A stretch of DNA of 47,873 nucleotides from the NCBI GenBank assembly GCA_015488325.1, contig WFOA01000015.1:1-47873 (forward strand), in the 5' to 3' direction. The position numbers and the translations under genes were made by a program. Below are positions 43,706 to 47,873 of this stretch, one piece after another; the first letter of the stretch is position 1; each line of letters starts with the position of its first letter. The notes beneath the pieces were generated by a model. That model was not told the origin of the DNA, made no database searches, and worked only from the letters and a program-made list of their open reading frames with translations. This stretch comes from Acidimicrobiia bacterium (lineage in GTDB: Bacteria; Actinomycetota; Acidimicrobiia; Spongiisociales; ZC4RG35).

Positions 43706-44529
43706 ACGAACCGATCAAAGACGTCGTGGCAACCAAGTACGGGGAGATCGCCAAGGCGGTGCTGGAGGGAAGAGGCGGCGGCTGCTGTGGATCCGACGAC
43801 TCGACATGCGCCGCCGACGACCCGATCACCCGAGACCTCTACGACGAACGGGAGACCGCCGGCGTCCCCGACGACGCCGTCAACGCCTCCCTGGGGTGCG
43901 GCAATCCCACCGCCCTGGCCACCCTGGAACCCGGAGAGACGGTGCTGGATCTCGGCTCGGGAGGGGGCATCGACGTGTTGCTGTCCGCCCGGAGGGTCGG
44001 CCCCACCGGCTTCGTGTACGGCCTCGACATGACCCCCGAGATGCTGGAGCTGGCCCGCAAGAACCAGGCCGAGGCCGGTCTCACCAACGTCGAGTTCCTC
44101 GAAGGGACCATCGAGGACATCCCCCTCCCCGACTCGAGCGTCGACGTGATCATCTCCAACTGTGTCATCAACCTCTCCGCCGACAAGGACCGGGTCTTCG
44201 CCGAGGCGTACCGGGTGCTGAAACCGGGGGGACGCTTCGCCGTATCGGACATCGTGGTCCGCGGGGAGATCCCGACCGAGATCCGGCGCAGCGTCGAACT
44301 GTGGATCGGCTGTGTCGCCGGAGCCCTCGACGAAGAGGACTTCCGGTCGGGCCTGGAGACGGTGGGGTTCGTCGACGTCGACATCGAGCCGACCCGCGTG
44401 TACACGTTCGAGGAGGCCGAGGAGTACCTCGTCGCCGCCGGCCTCGACCTCGAAGTGGCGAAAGCCGCCGAAGGGCGAATCATGTCGGCGTTCGTTCGGG
44501 CCACCAAACCCCAGCCGCCGGTCCGATGA
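43702..44529 (+). CDS. arsM: Arsenite S-adenosylmethionine methyltransferase
   Basis: 275 residues. SAM-binding motif I is VLDLGSGGGIDVLLSA, followed by GLDMTPEML and EAYRVLKPGGRFAVSD. Cysteines typical of ArsM are present: CCGSDDSTC near the N-terminus, SLGCGNP, ISNCVINL and IGCVAGAL. ArsM methylates As(III) to methylated and volatile forms. Overlaps with arsR upstream and the ABM gene downstream (both ATGA) place all three under one arsenic-responsive promoter. Confidence 0.88.
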   Translation: MNEPIKDVVATKYGEIAKAVLEGRGGGCCGSDDSTCAADDPITRDLYDERETAGVPDDAVNASLGCGNPTALATLEPGETVLDLGSGGGIDVLLSARRVGPTGFVYGLDMTPEMLELARKNQAEAGLTNVEFLEGTIEDIPLPDSSVDVIISNCVINLSADKDRVFAEAYRVLKPGGRFAVSDIVVRGEIPTEIRRSVELWIGCVAGALDEEDFRSGLETVGFVDVDIEPTRVYTFEEAEEYLVAAGLDLEVAKAAEGRIMSAFVRATKPQPPVR

Positions 44530-44828
44530 TCGCCCGGATCTGGCGAGGCGTCGTACCGGCCGACCGTGCCGACGAATACCTCGAGCTGATGCGGACCGTG
44601 GCCTTGCCCGACTACCGGTCGACACCCGGCAACCGGGGCGCCTACGCCCTGCGTCGCATCCGAGGGGACCGCGCCGAGTTCCTCATGGTGACGTTCTGGG
44701 AGTCCGCCGAATCGGTGAAGGCCTTCGCCGGCGACGACCCCACCGCCGCCAAGTACTACGACTTCGACGCCGACTTCCTCCTCGAGATGGTCCCCTCGGT
44801 CGACCACTTCGAGCTGTACGACGACTGA
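44526..44828 (+). CDS. ABM-domain (antibiotic biosynthesis monooxygenase-like) protein
   Basis: 100 residues with the ferredoxin-like ABM pattern: MIARIWRGVVPADRADEYLEL, then FLMVTFWESAESVKAFAGDD. It is seen in the ORF track only as the tail of a longer shadow frame. ATG 44526 overlaps the arsM stop as ATGA, so it is part of the arsenic operon. A role in arsenical handling is inferred from position only. Confidence 0.75.
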   Translation: MIARIWRGVVPADRADEYLELMRTVALPDYRSTPGNRGAYALRRIRGDRAEFLMVTFWESAESVKAFAGDDPTAAKYYDFDADFLLEMVPSVDHFELYDD

Positions 44829-44893
44829 AGTCCGCAGCGCCGCAGTCCACGGGAATCCCCGGCCCCACCCCTCGACCTGGCCATCATGGCCCC

Positions 44894-45331
44894 ATGAGAA
44901 CACTGTTCGTCGTGCTGGTCGGAGTGGTCGGCGGGCTCGCCGCCGCCCTCCAAGCCCGGTTCCTCGGGATCATGGAACAGAGAGCGGGCACCCTGGCCTC
45001 CGCATTCGTCACCTACGGCGGTGGAGGCCTGGCCATCGGGCTGGTCGCCCTCGCCGTCGGAGGCGCCAGGATCTCCGAGCTTCGGACGGTCCCCTGGTGG
45101 GCGTTCACCGCCGGGATCATGGGCCTCGTCGTCGTCGCCTCCCTCGGGATCAGCGTCGACCGGCTGGGGCTGGGGGCGGGCCTCACCCTGTTCACCGGCT
45201 CCACCCTGGTCCTCGCCGCCGTCGTCGACCACGTCGGCTGGTTGGGAGAGCCCTACCGGCTCGACCTCGCCCGCCTCGCCGGCATCGCCATGGTGGTTGC
45301 CGGGACCTGGCTGGTGGTGGCAGGTCGATGA
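44894..45331 (+). CDS. YdcZ/DUF606-family small membrane transporter-like protein
   Basis: 145 residues with five hydrophobic helices (LFVVLVGVVGGLAAALQARF, FVTYGGGGLAIGLVALAVGG, ITLFTGSTLVL-like segment, AGIAMVVAGTWLVVAG). This is the compact DMT-related fold of YdcZ/DUF606 proteins, whose substrates are mostly unknown. ATG 44894 is the family start. It follows the arsenic operon by 65 bases and may be co-transcribed. Confidence 0.75.
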   Translation: MRTLFVVLVGVVGGLAAALQARFLGIMEQRAGTLASAFVTYGGGGLAIGLVALAVGGARISELRTVPWWAFTAGIMGLVVVASLGISVDRLGLGAGLTLFTGSTLVLAAVVDHVGWLGEPYRLDLARLAGIAMVVAGTWLVVAGR

Positions 45332-45370
45332 CCGGCCGACCCGACCACTCCGGCACCGCGGGACGGACGG

Positions 45371-46150
45371 TCACTCGGGGGTGACGTAGGCGGCGGTGAT
45401 GCCTCCGTCGACGACGAACTCGGTGCCGGTGACGTAGGAGGATTCGTCGGACGCCAAGAACAGGGCCGCCTTCGCCATCTCTTCGGCCTCGCCGAACCGT
45501 CCGACGGGGATGTGGACGAGGCGGCGTCGGCGCTTCTCCTCGGTATCGAGGAACTTCATCAGCAGCTCGGTGCGCAACGGACCCGGGCACAGGGCGTTGA
45601 CCCGGATGTTCTCCCGTGCGTGGACCACCGCCAGCTCCCGAGTCAACGCCAACACTGCACCCTTCGACGCCGTGTAGGCGATCTGGGCGGTCGCCGCCCC
45701 CATCAGCGCCACGAACGAGGCGGTGTTGATGATCGACCCTCCGCCGGCCCGGCGCAGAGCCGGGATTCCGTACTTACATCCCAGGAAGACGCCTTTGGCG
45801 TTGACATCCATGGTGCGGTCCCAGGTCTCCGGCGACGTGGAGATGGCGTCGCCGTCGGACGAGTCCATGATCCCGGCGTTGTTGAACAGCACGTCGAGCT
45901 TGCCGAACTCTGACTCCGCCCGGGCCACCATGTTCTTCGTGTCGTCGGGGTCGGCCACATCGGCCCGTTGGGCGACGGCGACGCCTCCGGCCAGACCGAT
46001 CAGCTCCACCGTCTCGAGGGCCGCCGTCTCGTTGATGTCGACGGCCACCACGGCCGCACCCTCCGCCGCGAACAGCTCCGCCGACCTCCGGCCGATTCCC
46101 GAACCTGCCCCGGTGATGAGGGCGACCTTGCCTTCGAGACGTCCGCTCAT
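45371..46150 (-). CDS. Short-chain dehydrogenase/reductase
   Basis: 259-residue classical SDR: cofactor motif TGAGSGIGRR, NNAG (VLFNNAGIM), catalytic YTASK and the PG motif CPGPLRTELL. VDIN after the second strand suggests NAD preference. ATG 46150 overlaps the glutamine synthetase stop as ATGA, so the two are one operon, probably metabolising an amine or amino-acid derivative. The exact substrate is unknown. Confidence 0.88.
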   Translation of the reverse strand: MSGRLEGKVALITGAGSGIGRRSAELFAAEGAAVVAVDINETAALETVELIGLAGGVAVAQRADVADPDDTKNMVARAESEFGKLDVLFNNAGIMDSSDGDAISTSPETWDRTMDVNAKGVFLGCKYGIPALRRAGGGSIINTASFVALMGAATAQIAYTASKGAVLALTRELAVVHARENIRVNALCPGPLRTELLMKFLDTEEKRRRRLVHIPVGRFGEAEEMAKAALFLASDESSYVTGTEFVVDGGITAAYVTPE

Positions 46151-47526
46151 ATGCGCTCAAAGTACCTGATCCGCTCCCAGTCGGTGACCGCGGCGTCGAA
46201 GGCCTGCTGCTCCGACCGGAAGAAATGGGTGTAGTGCTGCTGCATCTCCGACCCGAAGACGTCCCGGACGAAATCGGAGGCGGCGAACAGCTCGACGGCA
46301 TCCCGGAGGTGCCTGGGTACGTGGGGGACGGACTCGGCTCGGTACACGTCGCCGTCGAACATCTCGGGGGGCTCGGTCTGGTCGACGATGCCGTCGAGTC
46401 CGGCGGCGACCACCCCCGCATAGGCCAGGTAGGGGTTGACGTCGGCCCCGGGGATCCGGCATTCGATCCTGAGGCTGTCGTCGTGGCCGACCACCCGAAA
46501 GCCCGCCGTCCGGTTGTCGTAGCTCCACGCGATCCGGGTCGGGGCCCAGGATCCGTCCTGATACCGCTTGTAGGAGTTGACGGTCGGTGCCATCAGCACC
46601 ATCAGCTCCGGCACCCGGGCCATCCACCCTCCGAGGAACCATCGGAACAGGTCGCTGCATCGGATCGGACCCATCGGAACGTCCCCGGGGAAGACGTTGC
46701 GCTCCCCGTCCCACAGGCTGACGTGGAGATGACAGGACGATCCCGCCTCCGACATGGAGGGTTTCGCCATGAACGTCACCGAGACCCCTTCCTGGTCGGC
46801 GATCTCCTTCATGGCGTGTTTCATCACCGTGTGGCGGTCCGCCATGTCCAACACGTCGGCGTAGGCGACGTTCATCTCGTGCTGGCCCCGACCCCACTCC
46901 CCCTTCGAGTTCTCCACCGGGATGCCCGACGCCGCCAGATGACGCCGCACCCGACCGTGATAGAACTCCTCTCGGGTCCCTTGGAGCAGGTGATAGTCCT
47001 CGATGTACCAGCCTGCCGGGGTCGGATACCGGTACCCGCCCTCGGCCACCTCCCGGTACGAGTCGGTGTACAGGAAGTACTCGAGCTCCGAGGCGGCCTT
47101 CACGTGGTATCCGGCCCGGGCGGCCCGTTCGAGCTGTCTCTTCAGGATGGTGCGGGGCGCCACCGCCACCGGCTCCCCGGTGCGGGTGTCGTAGAGATCG
47201 CACAGGACCATCGCCGTCCGATCCAGCCAGCTCGCCACCCGCAGGGTGGTGGGGTCGGGCACCATGTGGAAGTCGCCGTACCCTTTCTCCCAGTTGGCGT
47301 ACCGGTATCCGGGGACCGGCTCCATCTCCATGTCGACGGTGAGCAGGTAGTCGCAGCCGTGGGTGCCGTGTCCGAACCCGACGTCGAGGAAGTGGGTTGC
47401 GTCGAAGCGTTTGCCGTGGAGCCGGCCGTAATGGTCGGTGAACGCGACCACCACCGTGTCGATCACCCCCTCGGCGACCCGAGCTTCGAGGTCGTCGACG
47501 TCGAGCGTCCCTCGTCGAACCTCCAT
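46147..47526 (-). CDS. Glutamine synthetase family protein (GlnA-like / gamma-glutamyl ligase)
   Basis: 459 residues. The GS beta-grasp is followed by the catalytic region ASELEYFLY, GRGQHEMNVAYADVLDMADRH, FMAKPSMSEAGSSCHLHVSL, VNSYKRYQDGSWAPTRIAWSYDNR and RIECRIPGADVNPYLAY. The divergent sequence resembles the GlnA3/GlnA4/PuuA branch that glutamylates amines. ATG 47526 has GAGGGAGG upstream. An SDR in the same operon and an ABC permease just upstream suggest catabolism of an imported amine or amino sugar. Classical ammonia assimilation seems less likely. Confidence 0.82.
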   Translation of the reverse strand: MEVRRGTLDVDDLEARVAEGVIDTVVVAFTDHYGRLHGKRFDATHFLDVGFGHGTHGCDYLLTVDMEMEPVPGYRYANWEKGYGDFHMVPDPTTLRVASWLDRTAMVLCDLYDTRTGEPVAVAPRTILKRQLERAARAGYHVKAASELEYFLYTDSYREVAEGGYRYPTPAGWYIEDYHLLQGTREEFYHGRVRRHLAASGIPVENSKGEWGRGQHEMNVAYADVLDMADRHTVMKHAMKEIADQEGVSVTFMAKPSMSEAGSSCHLHVSLWDGERNVFPGDVPMGPIRCSDLFRWFLGGWMARVPELMVLMAPTVNSYKRYQDGSWAPTRIAWSYDNRTAGFRVVGHDDSLRIECRIPGADVNPYLAYAGVVAAGLDGIVDQTEPPEMFDGDVYRAESVPHVPRHLRDAVELFAASDFVRDVFGSEMQQHYTHFFRSEQQAFDAAVTDWERIRYFERI

Positions 47527-47563
47527 CCGTCCTCCCTCCTCGTCGCGCATCTCCGGGCTCCGC

Positions 47564-47873
47564 CTACTTGTCCTGGGCGGTCACGAAGCCACTCATGAAG
47601 GGCTTCTGCATGACGACGAACACGAGTGCCGGCGGGACGGAGGCGATGATGGCCGCCAGCATCAGGGGTCCGAAGGTGAGGGCCCCCCCGAAGTTGAGCA
47701 GCGTCTGCATCGCCACCTGGACCACCTGCGCCGAGTCGTCACGGATGATGAGGCTGGGCCACAGGAACATGTTCCACGTGTAGACGAACTGGATGACGAA
47801 GAGGGCCCCGATGATGTTCCAGGAGAGGGGGATCAGGATTCGGGTGAGGAACGTGAAGGGGGTGGCGCCGTCG
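47564..47873 (-). CDS. ABC transporter permease, sugar type (MalG/UgpE-like), C-terminal part
   Basis: The frame runs off the right edge of the window, so only the last ~103 codons are visible. FTFLTRILIPLSWNIIGALF follows the coupling region, and the tail MLAAIIASVPPALVFVVMQKPFMSG is typical of MalG/UgpE permeases. It would import a carbohydrate or glycerol-3-phosphate-like solute with partners outside the window. The stop lies 37 bases before the glutamine synthetase start, so they are probably one transcript. The ORF track's ATG 47770 is internal. Confidence 0.85.
   Translation of the reverse strand, partial: DGATPFTFLTRILIPLSWNIIGALFVIQFVYTWNMFLWPSLIIRDDSAQVVQVAMQTLLNFGGALTFGPLMLAAIIASVPPALVFVVMQKPFMSGFVTAQDK

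Overview
The window is high-GC DNA with many GTG starts, genes stacked with 4-base ATGA/GTGA overlaps, several apparently leaderless promoters (TAnnnT box 5-8 bases before the start codon), and actinobacterial-looking families (DtxR, KorAB, FAD-binding oxidase, lipoproteins). I infer a member of the Actinomycetota, possibly an Acidimicrobiia-like environmental lineage. I cannot name a species. I recognised no rRNA, tRNA, CRISPR array, transposase or phage gene.

Layout. 0-3.3 kb: SprT-like protein, zinc alcohol dehydrogenase, alpha/beta hydrolase and SfsA. 3.3-6.9 kb (minus strand): a four-gene molybdate uptake operon (XRE-PBP regulator, ModA, ModB, ModC) in which every junction overlaps. 6.9-8.5 kb: a decayed patch with a long perfect inverted repeat, a frameshifted and truncated hydrolase, and a well-preserved SAM-I-type riboswitch joined to a 5'-truncated metY-like gene. 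8.6-13.1 kb: a DtxR-type regulator followed by an FbpCAB-type ferric iron ABC transporter with a candidate DtxR/IdeR box. A second copy of the inverted repeat sits at the end of fbpB.

13.2-26.8 kb is the most distinctive region. A phenylacetate-CoA ligase (minus) diverges from a plus-strand operon encoding a Tat-exported molybdopterin oxidoreductase, a four-cluster Fe-S subunit, an NrfD-type membrane subunit, a 69-residue membrane peptide, a TorD-like chaperone and a polyferredoxin with an MvhD-like segment. A zinc alcohol dehydrogenase follows. A convergent minus-strand operon encodes an FrhB-like (F420) Fe-S flavoprotein and a KorA/KorB 2-oxoacid:ferredoxin oxidoreductase. Together these could oxidise an aryl-acetate through its CoA ester and a 2-oxoacid, in the manner of the Pad pathway (phenylacetyl-CoA to phenylglyoxylate to benzoyl-CoA). 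This is inference. A polysulfide/thiosulfate-type respiratory enzyme is the main alternative. The nearby mod operon would supply molybdenum.

26.8-38.7 kb: cation-efflux-like membrane protein, DUF4262 protein, a CopZ-like chaperone with a P1B metal ATPase behind a MerR/CueR-type 19-bp-spacer promoter, a large unrecognised secreted/coiled-coil protein, two lipoproteins, an acetamidase/formamidase with a MoaD/ThiS-like partner, and an FAD-binding oxidase. 38.8-47.9 kb: siderophore-interacting flavoprotein, a copper-delivery cluster for cytochrome oxidase (SCO, PCuAC, CtaG), tryptophan 2,3-dioxygenase, YciI-like protein, an arsenic module (ArsR, ArsM, ABM-domain protein), YdcZ-like transporter, an SDR, a glutamine synthetase homologue, and the 3' end of a sugar-type ABC permease cut by the window edge. 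Intact reading frames dominate. The only clear gene decay is at 6.9-7.6 kb, plus a small SDR-like remnant near 35.2 kb.
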